Assembly: GCA_961205875.1 (NCBI GenBank)
Contig: OY540822.1
Location: forward strand, 4,032,501-4,096,500
Reading direction: 5' to 3'
DNA: 64,000 nucleotides
DNA from: Sialis fuliginosa
Taxonomy: Eukaryota > Arthropoda > Insecta > Megaloptera > Sialidae
Positions 1-10,840 of this stretch are shown in pieces (position 1 is the stretch's first letter; every line of letters begins with the position of its first letter). The notes beneath the pieces were generated by a model. That model saw nothing but the letters and a program-made list of their open reading frames with translations, was not told where the DNA came from and did not search any database. A program made the position numbers and the translations under genes.

Positions 1-577
1 AATAATTATAGAATTTGATGTATCGGTTATAGTAATTTTTCAAGAACTAGTTCTCATTTTAGGGTGATTTTGATTATTAGTAATTTTGATAATTTGCATA
101 TTATGGTTATAATTATTTTTTATTGTTATGAAATATCTTGTTGTCGATTGAAATTATTTCTATTTTTTTCTATAAATCAGGTCATTTTTTGGAACCTTCT
201 AATTACATACAAATGTTGCATTTTTCTAAGTTACTAGAGGGTGATATTTCTTTGCTGGTTAAGGGCAATGATAAATTATACTTCTCCGCTATGTGATGGT
301 AATACTGCTTCGTTATTTTATAATGTTGTAGATAACTGATCTTCAGTCAGTTCATCTGATAAATTTAATGTCGGTGTTGCAAAATAATTTAACAAGTTCA
401 TATCGCTATTTCTGTATTATGTTGCATCAAAATGTCTTTGAAAAATAACTTTTTATATTAAACTTCTTTCTGGTATTTTCTCTAACTCTAGATTGTTTAT
501 ATTTTGTAACCATATCTCTTGTAAGTTTTTTTTCTTCTTCATTATACAGTGTAGCTGGACATTTCGATTCTACCGCG
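1..577. other. AT-rich noncoding DNA
   Basis: No supported gene. Only short frames interrupted by stops are present, and no TE motif was recognised. Confidence 0.5.
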
Positions 578-585
578 TTTGTAAT

Positions 586-1091
586 CAGTGTTGCCAGTAT
601 GAACTACCTAAAAAGTACGATAGGCTTACCAAAATGGTACGGAATTTGACAAAAAGGTACGGTTTCAACTTTTTAAACTGTTGTGATTAAAGAACTTTTT
701 TTGTTACATTTTGTCGTCCCCAACCCCTGATTATTTTAATTATTATTTTTTATTTAATTATATTCTTTATTTTATTTTGTGTTAAAAGACATCAATTATC
801 AAGTAATTAATGGACGCCCCTCGGAATAGCCTTTATGTTTCGTTAAAAAAATACTGAAAAGTAGATATAGACGAAAAAATTAATAATTAAATTAATAATA
901 ATAATTAATTGGTGTTATTCATAAAAAAACATTTTATTTTTTTATTATTTTTTTACGTAGTGAAGCTGATTAAAAGCTTGTAAAAATCTTTGTGGGGCAA
1001 AAGGTACGGTCAGAGCTGAGATACGATTTTGGTACGGTCGGGTCATGAATAGTACGAAAACCGTACTAAAAAGTACGTTCTGGCAACACTG
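586..1091. mobile_element. hAT-type MITE (506 bp)
   Basis: The ends are inverted: CAGTGTTGCCAG at 586-597 and its complement at 1080-1091. Both flanks carry the 8-bp duplication TTTGTAAT (578-585 and 1092-1099). An 8-bp TSD with CAGNGTTGCC ends is the classic hAT signature. Sub-terminal GTACNNTTT-like motifs recur near both ends and may be transposase binding sites. The interior is AT-rich and shows no transposase, so mobilisation would need an autonomous hAT elsewhere. Confidence 0.88.
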
Positions 1092-1099
1092 TTTGTAAT

Positions 1100-1993
1100 A
1101 CAATTTAAAATTGCGCATTTTCTTGCACTTACCACTTTTAGGTAGAAATTAATGAAGATATACTTTATTTTTGTATTTATAATTTAGAACTAGTATAACT
1201 AGATTCTAATAATAGTTACTGATGTTATTATCAGATATTGTATGTGCATATATTAATTAGTGATAGATTTAATAAAATGATATTAAAATGTTTATTTAAT
1301 GTAATATTAATAATTTAGTATAAAATCTAAAATTAAATCTAAACTTTATATTGTATGTATATATTAGTGCTGTTAAACTTTTATTTAACGATGTAAAAAA
1401 GTATTTCTTCATCTATCGCTAGTAAAATTTAGTCAAAACAGCACTAGTATTTACATGGTATATATATTATTATGTTTTTTATGTATATAATATATATTTA
1501 TATTATGTTTAATTATTTATTGTGATATGTTATAGAATATTATATGTTATATATATGTTAATAAAATTATATCTAAATTTGAAAATATTGTTTCATTTTA
1601 AATTATTTTCATGTAACTAACATGATTAGTTTCATGCATTAATAACTTATATTTTTTATATTATATTATGTTGTATAATATAAACAAATTGTAAGTTAAA
1701 AATGTCTGAAAATAATTATGTTCAATACAAAATTGAATAAAATATAATAATGTATATATCCGCCGTTGTAAGGGTTAGTTACTGCAGGTATCGAGAGATG
1801 GCGATACCGTATTTTTGTACTAGGTTTTTAACAAGGGATTGTCACCCCCCTGGGGCTTAAACCCTATGAAGTAAGGGCATTTGCCAGTAAAAAAAAAAAA
1901 AATATTTTACATTATTTAACCTTAGTTTATTATTAAAATACCAGAAAAAAATTAAATTTCAAAAAATAATTAATTCAGGTCAATACCGGTTAA
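1100..1993. other. AT-rich noncoding DNA
   Basis: Runs of A and T with no supported ORF. A slightly more GC-rich patch at about 1755-1885 could be an old TE edge, but no ends or duplication are visible. Confidence 0.4.
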
Positions 1994-2745
1994 TTACCGC
2001 GGAAACTCGCGAAAAACATTTAAAAAGATTAGAAGAAGTTTTTAAGCGTTTATCAAATTATGGGTTGACAGTAAAAGAAGAGAAGTGTGAATTTATAAAG
2101 GATTCAGTAACGTATTTAGGACATAAAATTGACGCAGTTGGGTTACATACAGACGAAGAAAAATTATTAGTTATTAAAAAGATTACTAAACCCTTAAATG
2201 TCACACAGTTGCGATCATTTCTGGGTATGGTGAATTATTACTGTAAATTCATTCCAAATTTAGCTTCAATATTATATCCATTATATAAATTTAACAAAAC
2301 AAAATGTTAAATATGTTTGGTTAAAAGAGTGTAGTTTAGCTTTTGATACGGTTAAAGAAATGTTATTAACTGCACTGTATTGGTTCATTATAACCCAAAC
2401 CTGCCATTGAAATTAACGGTTTAGGTGGAATTTTATCACATGTCTTTCCCGATAAATCGGAAAAACCAATAGCTTATATTTCTAGAGCTTTAAATAAAGC
2501 TGAAACACATTATTCATAAATTGCATACAACTATCTATCATCCTCAGTCTAATGGTATTTTCGAAAAAAGCCATCACACATTGGCCGAGTATCTTAGACA
2601 TTAAGTTGATAAAGATCAGTAAAATTGGGATAATTTAATCCCTCATGCTTTATTTACTTGTAATACAACAAACACCTCATACCTATACAAGTTATGCACC
2701 TTTTGAGTTATTATATGGCAAAATGGCAATAATACCTTGTTCTTT
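1994..2745 (+). pseudogene. Broken Ty3/gypsy pol: RT thumb, RNase H and integrase scraps
   Basis: An open stretch (2065-2308) encodes the end of a gypsy reverse transcriptase, with the conserved TYLGHKI and LRSFLGMVNYYCKFIPNL blocks that precede RNase H. After frameshifts an RNase H piece follows (GGILSHVF, then KPIAYISRALNKAETHYS). At about 2521 the sequence jumps to the integrase core (YHPQSNG, then HHTLAEYLRH), so the end of RNase H, the tether and the integrase N-terminus are deleted. Several stops are present, and no LTRs are identifiable. It is a dead fragment in sense orientation on the + strand. Confidence 0.85.
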
Positions 2746-3003
2746 ATCTTCTAATATTGAACGTAAAAACGTCGTTTTTTTCGTAACGTAGTCATTTTTC
2801 ATTGTTTTTAACTATTGTTATTTTTTTCGACCACGAAGAATTTCAAAGTTGTATCTTGTGTTCAATATTAATTACCGGTCGATTATATTTTTTCTCAATT
2901 ACTAAATAATTTCATCTGACAGAATTTACAAAGCCATTTTCAACGTCCAGAAATTATTAACAATGCGAGTGTTATTGATTTATAATTAATAACTATTTGA
3001 AAA

Positions 3004-3417
3004 CTTTGTTGCCAACCCAATATTATCGAGAAAATGGATGCTTGAAAAAAAAACTAAGGAATTAACTTAGCCGACATGTACTTGGTCCCGAAAAAGATCG
3101 ACAACTGGAAACAGTTCTGCATGTGCCAGATGAAGATATTTTAGACAAATTTCGGTAAGTTGAGATGTGCAACTGTACTTATTTATAAAAATAGTGCATG
3201 ATTATAAATATATCAATTAATAACTTTGCATTATTTTCAGTATTGATAGTAAACGATTTATTCAGTGCTTTGAGGACATTGAAAAATTATTTCCTGGTGA
3301 ATGTAAAAACATTTATTATTCTCCATATAAATCCATTCCCATGGAAGTGGTCCAAGCAGATGGCAGTAGAGAAATTAAAAAAAAAACACACAACAGGAAT
3401 TCTTTACAGTTTACGTT
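3004..3417 (+). pseudogene. Unknown intron-bearing multicopy gene, copy 1 (fragment)
   Basis: Exon A ends at 3154 (..DEDILDKF) at a GTAAGT donor. The 86-bp intron (3155-3240) ends in TTATTTTCAG, and exon B continues in phase (..CFEDIEKLFPGECKN..SPYKSIPMEVV). Copy 2 at 51960-52126 and 62206-62488 has the same exons and junctions. Copy 1 has an in-frame TAA in exon A (about 3060) and diverges after about 3400. I do not recognise the protein family. The upstream edge, TTTGTTGCCAACCCAATA, resembles a mariner terminal repeat followed by TA. It could be a host gene captured by duplication or the last exons of an unnamed TE gene. Confidence 0.6.
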
Positions 3418-3419
3418 GA

Positions 3420-3798
3420 GGAAAAAATTTATTTATTAAGTTAATGAAAATTACGGATTTTCACAAGCCAAAGTTCCATGTTGCAACGAAACGATAGAAT
3501 TTAATTTAAGAAAAAAAGGATTTACCAAATTTTGTTTACATTAATGACCATTTATTAGAGCCGTTCTTACACATTTCGAGGTCCCAGACGCCAAAAATTT
3601 GAGGCCCATTGAAAATATTTTGATTAAACAAAATTTTTATAAAACTTTTTAGGTAAGGTTACCATAATAATGTGAGAGATTTTTTTGCTCATCCCTCTCT
3701 CATTGCCTCGGGGTCCTAGGCAAAACACGCCGACCTATCGGTTTAAAAAAAAAAATTCCCCCCCTGAACAAAATCCTGGCTAAGCCCATGTCTGTAGA
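3420..3798. other. Noncoding with scraps
   Basis: No supported gene. The stretch at about 3560-3790 is relatively GC-rich (GAGGTCCCAGACGCC; CGGGGTCCTAGGC) and looks like a worn TE, but I cannot place it. Confidence 0.3.
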
Positions 3799-4395
3799 AA
3801 ATTATAGAGACTGCCATATACATCAAATGGATGTAAAGGGGCCTTTTTATATGGACGAATTGATGAAGAGGTATACTTAAAACCTCCAGAGGGAGTTACA
3901 GTTGAAAATGTATTAAAATTAACAAAATCATTATATGGATTAAAGAAATCACCGAAATATTGGTACGAACATTTTAATGAGACTATTATGGAATATGGTT
4001 TTAAAAGATCTGAAAACGATTACTGTATGTTTAAGAAAGGGGATTTGTATTTATTATTGTATGTAGATGATTTATTAATTTTTGGTAGTAATTTAAAAGA
4101 AATAAAACCACGCATTTGAGAATGAAAGATATGGGTCATGACAATTTAATGTATTTGGGTAAATATTTAAGAAGTGTATTAAATAAATTTGGAATGTGTG
4201 ATTGCAAAAGGGGTAAATACTCTTATGGATGTTAACTTTAAAATTGATGATTCGTGTACAATTGATCAATCTTATGAAAAACAATGTAAATCCTTAATAA
4301 GGTCACTTATGTATGCAACTGTAAGGTCTAGATCTGACAACAACATCTGTATATTATTTAAGTAGATTTCAGTCAAAACAGAATTATGGATAGTA
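3799..4395 (+). pseudogene. Broken Ty1/copia reverse transcriptase
   Basis: The copia RT hallmarks are present: HQMDVKG, then after a frameshift near 3840 LYGRIDEEVYLKPPEG, SLYGLKKSPKYWYEHF, and the catalytic YVDDLLIFG (YVDD at 4060-4071). Downstream pieces in shifted frames match the region after the palm (DQSYEKQC.SLI.SLMYA). At least three frameshifts or stops are present, with no gag, integrase or LTR attached. A second copia scrap (integrase) lies at 62580-62700, but nothing shows they come from one element. Confidence 0.87.
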
Positions 4396-4511
4396 TACAA
4401 ACAACAGAAAAAAACTATGGTTATGACTTAAGTAGTGGGGTAAGGCCGGTCCTAGCGCACTAGCCAAACAGTGAGCAGAAATCCTGGCGCAGTAGCCAAT
4501 GAGAGAGCAGG

Positions 4512-4610
4512 ATAAGTTATTGAACTTTGATTTACTATGGATTGTAAATTTACTGTGAGTTGTAAAGATAGTAGATCACGTGGTATAAGTTGTAATTATG
4601 AATGAATGTA
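4512..4610 (+). repeat. Direct repeat flanking errantivirus 1, left copy
   Basis: This block of about 100 bp (from TAAGTTATTGAACTTTGAT to TTATGAATGAA) recurs at 14207-14310 in the same orientation with few differences. It lies just outside the 5' LTR and is not part of that LTR. Confidence 0.8.
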
Positions 4611-4614
4611 TGTA

Positions 4615-4821
4615 AGTTATATACACGTGCATCCAGAATCAACCGCTGGGAATCGCCATGTCAGCATTCCACATATGTTATTTTCATGCATTTGTAACTC
4701 AATACATTTTATCATTTTGTAAAACTTATAATCTTTTCTCGCAATGTATCTTTAGTCTGTAGTTAGCATTGTAACTATTAAGAACAATAAATGTAACTTA
4801 AATTACAATCCTTTTTAAAAA
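4615..4821 (+). repeat. 5' LTR of errantivirus 1
   Basis: It begins AGTTATATACACG and ends AATCCTTTTTAAAAA. The 3' LTR has the same length and only scattered substitutions. A polyadenylation-like AATAAA lies near its end (AGAACAATAAATG). The start is fixed by the polypurine tract before the 3' copy and the end by the primer-binding site. Confidence 0.88.
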
Positions 4822-4822
4822 G

Positions 4823-4840
4823 TGGCGCAGTCGGTAGGAT
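4823..4840 (+). promoter_or_regulatory. Primer-binding site of errantivirus 1
   Basis: TGGCGCAGTCGGTAGGAT lies one base after the LTR. I recall this sequence as typical of the 17.6/297 group, thought to prime from a serine tRNA. The same motif recurs at 31351 and, with one change, at 32457. Confidence 0.85.
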
Positions 4841-5203
4841 AGGCAAACGAATATAAATAATAAGTGAATATAATTATTAATTCGGTTCATTTTAATGATT
4901 AAACGTCTGAAAAATAAATTAAAGGTTTGAGTGAATATCAAACTTCTTAGTAAAAAAAGTTATCCTGTGCAAAGCTGATGGGATATCAGTCAAAGCAGCT
5001 ATCGCTGAAGCAGATCAACGAATGGAAAGGATAACAGTTCTAACGTAAGTAAGTTTACGTCTTTTAGAGGTTATTTAAGTGATAATAGCGATTTTTCTAA
5101 CTCTGACTCAGATTTTGAATCCCTTACCCAAATTGAAAATCCACCATCATATAACTTTAACAACGCGAATTTTACCCTTAATCCGCCTAAACTAAATATC
5201 AAT

Positions 5204-5757
5204 ATGTCAACACCAACATTGCCGATCCTCAAACCCGAATATATCAATATTATCCCAGAATTTAGAGGTGAAAGAGAGCTTCTACTTAGGTTCATTGATA
5301 TCAGTGAAAAAATTGTTAAGAAATTTTATAATACCGTGGATTCGAGCGATTTCCAAAACGAGTATTTCATGTCAAGTATATTGGCAAAAATAAAGAGTGA
5401 TGCAGTAATAAATATAGCTAGCAGTATAATTAATAATTGGGTTGATTTGAAAAAATATTTAATTGATACGTAAGAGAGACTGTTACACATTAAATATCGA
5501 GTGAACAGAACTTAGACAGAGTAATTCTGAAACCTCCTTCGAATTCTATGACAGGGTACAGCATTTACTTAATTTACAAATATCGTATCTATCAACTCAT
5601 ATAGAATCGACAGACGCGATAACTTGAATAGGGTACTTTAGAAATTACGCGTTACGCATTTTATTGCAAGGGTTAAAAGAACCATTAGGACCTCTAATGA
5701 GAACTAAAAATCCGTGCGATTTAAATACTGCATTTAGTATGTTAATAAACTACACCA
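5204..5757 (+). pseudogene. Errantivirus 1 gag remnant
   Basis: An 89-codon open part starts at ATG 5204 and encodes a capsid-like segment (IIPEFRGERELLLRFIDI.EKIV) of the gypsy/17.6 Gag type. After the stop at 5471, frameshifted pieces continue it, including a C-terminal capsid block near 5650-5740 (YALRILLQGLKEP.GPLMR). No zinc knuckle is visible, as is usual for this group. The leader upstream (5040-5203) has a possible splice donor (AACGTAAGTAAG at 5042). Sequence then passes into AAT-rich filler. Confidence 0.75.
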
Positions 5758-6000
5758 TGATAATGAAGAAAATAATCAAGAAAATAATAATCAAATAAAT
5801 AAAAATAATAATAAATTGATTAAAGATAAAAATATGTCTAAACGTAATAGCAATAATAATAATACATATCATAAATATAAAAATAATATGGAAAATATAA
5901 ATAACGACAAAAATATAAATACGCGTAAATATATTGAAACTAATAGAATAAATACTAATTTGTTGACAGTTCATACGCGAACACAACAGATGGTAAAATT
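5757..6000 (+). repeat. Low-complexity AAT/AATA stretch
   Basis: A run rich in AAT and AAA codons (Asn/Lys/Ile) joins the gag remnant to the integrase tail. It may be the Asn-rich end of Gag expanded by slippage, with the deletion of pol falling within or just after it. No structured domain is apparent. Confidence 0.5.
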
Positions 6001-6169
6001 AAAAATATAAAAGACGGAAAAATTATAATCCCGTATAATAAAATAAACGATTTAGAGATTCCAGAATGCGTTACAAAGGTAAAAAATTATGAAGCCTATT
6101 GTATGATTTTGAATCAAACAGAATCTGAAAAATCAATCAATATCAGTTAATCGAGCATGTTAGACTTCT

Positions 6170-6656
6170 AAACAATCAAATAGAATATAAAAACGAATCA
6201 ATAGAAATAAAAATAAACTATGCATTATTGGCATATAACAATTCAATTCATTCTGTAACTAATTTAAAACCGTCAGAAATAATAACGAGTCATCTAGATA
6301 CAGAATCTCTTTTCAATAAACAATTAATAAATAATTATATTTTAAATCACAGAGAAAAAATTAAACTACTATATAAAAATATTAATGAAAGAATTCAACA
6401 AAACAAAGAGAAAGTTATTAACAAAATAAATGAAAATAAGTAAAAACTTCCTTACATTCCAGCACAAGTTTTTGTTAAAAATAGACAAAAACAAAGTAAA
6501 ACTAAAAATAAATATAATAAAGAAAATATCGAGAGTATTAATACCGATTTAAAAACAGGCATAATTACACCAAGGCATCATAATACCACGCAAACTATTC
6601 ACATGGCAAATATAAAAAGGCCAAGAAAACAAACGTATAAATTTAAGAAAAAATAA
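6170..6656 (+). pseudogene. Errantivirus 1 integrase C-terminal part
   Basis: The open piece at 6228-6441 (AYNNSIHSVTNLKPSEI) matches the integrase segment after the catalytic Glu and aligns with errantivirus 2 (TYNNAIHSVTKLTPFEI at 22831). After the TAA at 6439 the same frame continues with a basic tail rich in Lys, Gln and Asn (QVFVKNRQKQSK; IKRPRKQTYKFKKK) up to a stop at 6654. The catalytic core, RT and protease are gone. The pogo-like element inserted a few bases after this stop, before the env acceptor. Confidence 0.75.
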
Positions 6657-6660
6657 TATA

Positions 6661-8236
6661 GGGGAGATTGGGGCACGGTGGGTCAAGGGGTACAGTGGAT
6701 CGTTGGTTATTACTACACTAGTATTAGTTCTACCTACAACATTTTTAAAATATATACTTATTGTTGGTATCCCTATCTGCCAAACCAGTAACCGGCACGC
6801 TGGCAGTTAGAGTGGATGTGTAGCAGAGACATTGTTGTAAAGTAAGTACTGAACTTTTTTTTCAATAATGTGTTTATTCTGTATCTTTTCAATATTTTCA
6901 CGTAAATTCTAATGTAATTTAGCATTATTTGTGTCTTTATTGATTTATTTACGAGTATGTATGGGTGAATTCATTAGATATTTAATATATTTTTTGTATT
7001 TTAATTTTTATGTTACGTATGTACAAATGGGGCACAATTGATCAACGGACGATGGGGCTCAGTGAATCACGATCCAATGTGCCCCACATATATTATAACT
7101 GAGTCTCGTAAAGATATTGCTCAAAGTCAACAAACATCTTATGAAGAGCCCAGAACAACTACATCCTCTGAGATACAAAATAATTCTTGGCAACCGATTG
7201 TAAGCCCTTTAACTTTTAGAGGACTTCCAAAAGCTGGGCCAAGAAAAATGAGTAAACCAAGGCGTAGAGGTAAATCGATTATTGCAACTGACACACCTGA
7301 AAAATTAGAAATAGAAAAACGAAGTTATGAAAAGGCAAGAAAAAAGGTCGCGTCTAAGAAAATAAAGAAAATTGTACTAGAATCTGAAGAAGAAAACGAT
7401 GATAGCTTTAGTGTTTATTCAGATGATGATTTATCCGTTGATGATGTGACTGATGAAAATATCATTACTCCAAAATCTCTGGCAGCATTGAACAATATCC
7501 CTGAGGAAGGTCAATTTGTGTTGGTTGAATTTAATGCCAAAAATCGGAAAATTTATTACATCGCAAAGACATTGAGTATCAAAGAACAAGAAGTGAGTGT
7601 CAGTTTTCTAAGAAAATATTTCAAAATGCACAAAATATTCCGCATGCCGGATTTATCTACAATTCTATTAAGTGATATAATATAAAGATAATTTTGCCTC
7701 CACCGAAGGTATCAGGGAGTACAAAACGTCAACAATCACTTTATACCTTCAACATTTCATTTAAAGATTTTGATTTACGTTGATCCTTTTTTATATTTTT
7801 TATTTATATTATGTTTATAGAAAAGATATTTTGTTTCAAGTAACTAATTAAAGTGCCATACAGTGGCTGTGATTAATATTTAATTAATAATGAAATATAC
7901 TGTTAACTACATATAATTATTAATAAAACTTTTTTTTATTAAAACGAATTTATCTTTATTTAAAATCCCAAAAGTAACTGTAGCCCATAATGATTCACTG
8001 TGACCCTTGATGTGAACCAATGTGACCCATATGGGGGGTACAATGGATCAATCAACATAGTTTAAAAAAAATATTTTTAGTAAGAAATGGTCTATTGATA
8101 TTTATTTTTAAGCTTCAAAATATATTACTATAAACAATAAACTAATGAAAAATAATAAAGATTTTTATAAATGCTACACAACTCTGCAGATATATTCACT
8201 GGGAAAAAAAATGACCCACTGTACCCCAATCTCCCC
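6661..8236 (+). mobile_element. Nonautonomous pogo-like DNA transposon (1576 bp)
   Basis: Terminal inverted repeats of about 25 bp start GGGGAGATTGGGG and match at about 23 of 25 positions. The flanks are TA (6659-6660, 8237-8238), the Tc1/mariner-pogo target. Inner copies of the subterminal motif (GGGGCACAATTGATCAAC at 7029; TGTGACCCATATGGGGGG at 8020) may be transposase binding sites. It holds one ORF resembling the tail of a pogo/Tigger-type transposase without its DDE core. It sits between integrase and env of errantivirus 1, so it is younger than that element. Confidence 0.87.
7038..7685 (+). CDS. Tail-only pogo/Tigger-type transposase ORF
   Basis: The ORF runs 215 codons. The first 20 residues derive from terminal-repeat-like sequence, so the true start may be a splice acceptor near 7090 or the Met at 7248. 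Residues 60-100 are Lys/Arg-rich (PRRRGKS; KKVASKKIKKI), residues 113-140 are acidic (Glu/Asp/Ser), and residues 158-200 form a small beta-type module (EGQFVLVEFNAKNRKIYYI) seen at the C-termini of many pogo-like and jerky-like transposases. No helix-turn-helix or DDE domain is present, so it cannot catalyse transposition. It could be a regulator of transposition or simply a deletion remnant. The frame is intact. Confidence 0.6.
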   Translation: MINGRWGSVNHDPMCPTYIITESRKDIAQSQQTSYEEPRTTTSSEIQNNSWQPIVSPLTFRGLPKAGPRKMSKPRRRGKSIIATDTPEKLEIEKRSYEKARKKVASKKIKKIVLESEEENDDSFSVYSDDDLSVDDVTDENIITPKSLAALNNIPEEGQFVLVEFNAKNRKIYYIAKTLSIKEQEVSVSFLRKYFKMHKIFRMPDLSTILLSDII

Positions 8237-8381
8237 TAATAATATTAAACATATAAATAATAACTAAGTAATTACAATAATAGAATACTTATTAGTAATA
8301 AATATGTACTTTAAACAACTATCTATAATGTTAGAATAATATAAAAATAATAAAATAAAATAAATATTTTGTTACAGGTTC

Positions 8382-9205
8382 CTCGCATACGCGCTAGGAG
8401 CAGAAGTAAAAAATAGAACGCATAATTTGGGCGTATTACCTATAAATTTAGGCAATGCAAGATTACAAAGGACAGAGCATACTTTTGTTCATTATTATGA
8501 TTTGAAACCTTTATACGAGGAATATAATAATCTAAATGATCAATTTAAAATTATTGAAATAAATCTTTTAAACAATAATAACTATAAACAAGATGTTGAT
8601 GAGCATATCAAATATTCTTATTCGATTGATGAAAACTATAGATTTAATACTACGAATAATAACGTAAACTATTCTAAAGAAATCGAGAATTATAGTAAAC
8701 TAATAAAATTTGTTAAAGCAACAATCGAAGATAAAATAAACAACATTAAAATACACTCATCTAAAACAAGAAACAAAAGAGGACTTTTCAATGGATTGGG
8801 TTCAGCAGTTAAATTTATATCAGGAAATTTAGATGCACACGATGGTGAAAAATAAATAAAATATTAGATCACTTAAAACAAAATCAACAAAACATACGAA
8901 ATAAATTAAAAATTCAGTACTCTGTCAATGAACAAATTATTAGTAACTTTAATAATACAATAAGAATTATTAGAGATAATGATTTAGAATTAAAATCTAA
9001 AATATTAGAAATTAATAATATTGCTAACGAGGCTATTGCGAATCAAAATATATTAAGTATAAAAGATATTTATAATCAATTAATAATTCTTTATAATGTC
9101 ATTCTCAACATAATGCAAGACATCGAAAACTTGATTACATTTTGCAAACTAAGAACACTACATCCGAGTATTATCAAGTCAAGCGACTTATTCTTAGAAT
9201 TACAA
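8382..9205 (+). pseudogene. Errantivirus 1 env, N-terminal part
   Basis: The env exon starts after an acceptor-like TTTTGTTACAG (8371-8381). The first part is open to 8855 and shows a SU-like segment, then a furin-type site RNKR (8769-8780) followed by a hydrophobic Gly-rich fusion-peptide-like stretch, as in gypsy Env and baculovirus F proteins. A single-base frameshift at about 8851-8857 moves the coiled-coil-rich TM ectodomain into another frame, where it stays open to 9205. There the Foldback-like element splits the gene; the rest is at 13030-13926. No signal peptide is visible in this exon, as expected if it lay upstream. Confidence 0.8.
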
Positions 9206-9272
9206 ATGTCCATGAAGTTAGCAGAGCAAAGTCAGCAAAACAAAAGTTCACTTGACTAATAATTAAGTGCTA

Positions 9273-10075
9273 ATTAAATGCTAATTAAATGCGCAAAAAG
9301 AAAATTTAATGCTCTTTTAGAAAAAAAAATATTGCATGTTTTGCTAGCTACAGATGAACTCAGCAGAACAAAGTGTCGAATAACAGTTAAAATCGTATGT
9401 AACTACACGAAATGCTTCAGAAAATTAAATGCTAATTAAATGCGCAAAAAGAAAATTTAATGCTCTTTTAGAAAAAAAAATATTGCATGTTTTGCTGGTT
9501 TCAGATGAACTCAGCAGAACAAAGTATCGAAAAACAGTTAAAATCGTATGTAACTACACGAGATGCTTCAGAAAATTAAATGCTAATTAAATGCGCAAAA
9601 AGAAAATTTAATGCTCTTTTAGAAAAAAAAATATTGCATGTTTTGCTGGTTTCAGATGAACTCAGCAGAACAAAGTATCGAAAAACAGTTAAAATCGTAT
9701 GTAACTACACGAGATGCTTCAGAAAATTAAATGCTTATTAAATGCGCAAAAAGAAAATTTAATGCTCTTTAAAAAAAAAAATATTGCATGTTTTGCTGGT
9801 TTCAGATGAACTCAGCAGAACAAAGTATCGAAAAATAGTTAAAATCGTATGTAACTACACGAGATGCTTCAGAAAATTAAATGCTAATTAAATGCGCAAA
9901 AAGAAAATTTAATGCTCTTTTAGAAAAATAAAATATTGCATGTTTTGCTAGCTTCAGATGAACTAAGCAGAACAAAGTGTCGAAAAACAGTTAAAGTCGT
10001 ATGTAACTACACGAAATGCTACAGAAAATTAAAAACTAATTAAATGCGCAGAAAGAAAATTTAATACTCTTCTAA
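9273..10075 (+). repeat. Left-arm tandem array, 151-bp unit
   Basis: GCTAATTAAATGCGC or its variants recur at 9431, 9582 and 9733 and onward with a period of 151 bp. Each unit holds an A9-10 run before TATTGCATGTTTTGCT and a segment CTCAGCAGAACAAAGT. There are five full units and one decayed partial at the inner edge. Confidence 0.9.
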
Positions 10076-10840
10076 AAAACTGTAATTGTTGAACTCAGAT
10101 TTGACAGTTAACATGCATCTATGGTTGTTTATCAAGGTCTTTATATATATGTTTTAATAGGACGCTATTTGCCTTATGTTGTCAAAGTACAATATTTCAT
10201 TTATTATAATAAGTGGAAGAAAACTTTAAATACAAAAGTTGTCAGGATAGACAAGCAGCACATTTTTTAAATAGTTACATTTATATAAGGTGTCCAATGA
10301 GTGTGTTACAGATCAAAGTAATATTTTTTTAAATACAAAGTATATTTTTTTAATTTATAATCTAAAGGTATTTATTTTTTGGATACTTTGATATAGCATG
10401 TGTGGGATTATACTAAGTAGTTTATAAATTATGACCATTTTTGTAATAAAATTGTGTTATTTTCAACATCTTGTAATTACAACAAAAAAAATTTTGTTTT
10501 TTGCTAAAAATAATTTTGGCATATGATCTATTATTGCGATATTACATCAAACATTAACAAAATTGTATTCTTTGTACAGGGCGTATGAAAACTCTGAACT
10601 TAATTTTTTTCAAAACACCAAAATGAAGAAAGTATGTTTTTGTGTATTTTTTGACAAATAATCTTCTATAAGAACCCTACTCGGGAAATAATTAAAGAAC
10701 ACAAAAATATTTGAAAAAAATCGACGGGCCCACTGGCTCCATACACTCCTGGTAAAAATTATTATTGTTTGATACTGGAAATAGATAATACTTATTAATA
10801 ATAAACCTGTTATCAAATTTCATATATTTCAACTGTATCA
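10076..10840. other. Unique centre of the Foldback-like element
   Basis: AT-rich sequence with no supported ORF in either direction; the longest frame (minus strand, 10610-10816) shows no conserved motif. Any transposase must be supplied elsewhere. Confidence 0.5.

Noticed and set aside
5750..5986. Minus-strand Ile/Phe-rich ORF
   Set aside because: It is the complement of the AAT/AAA low-complexity run in the gag remnant.
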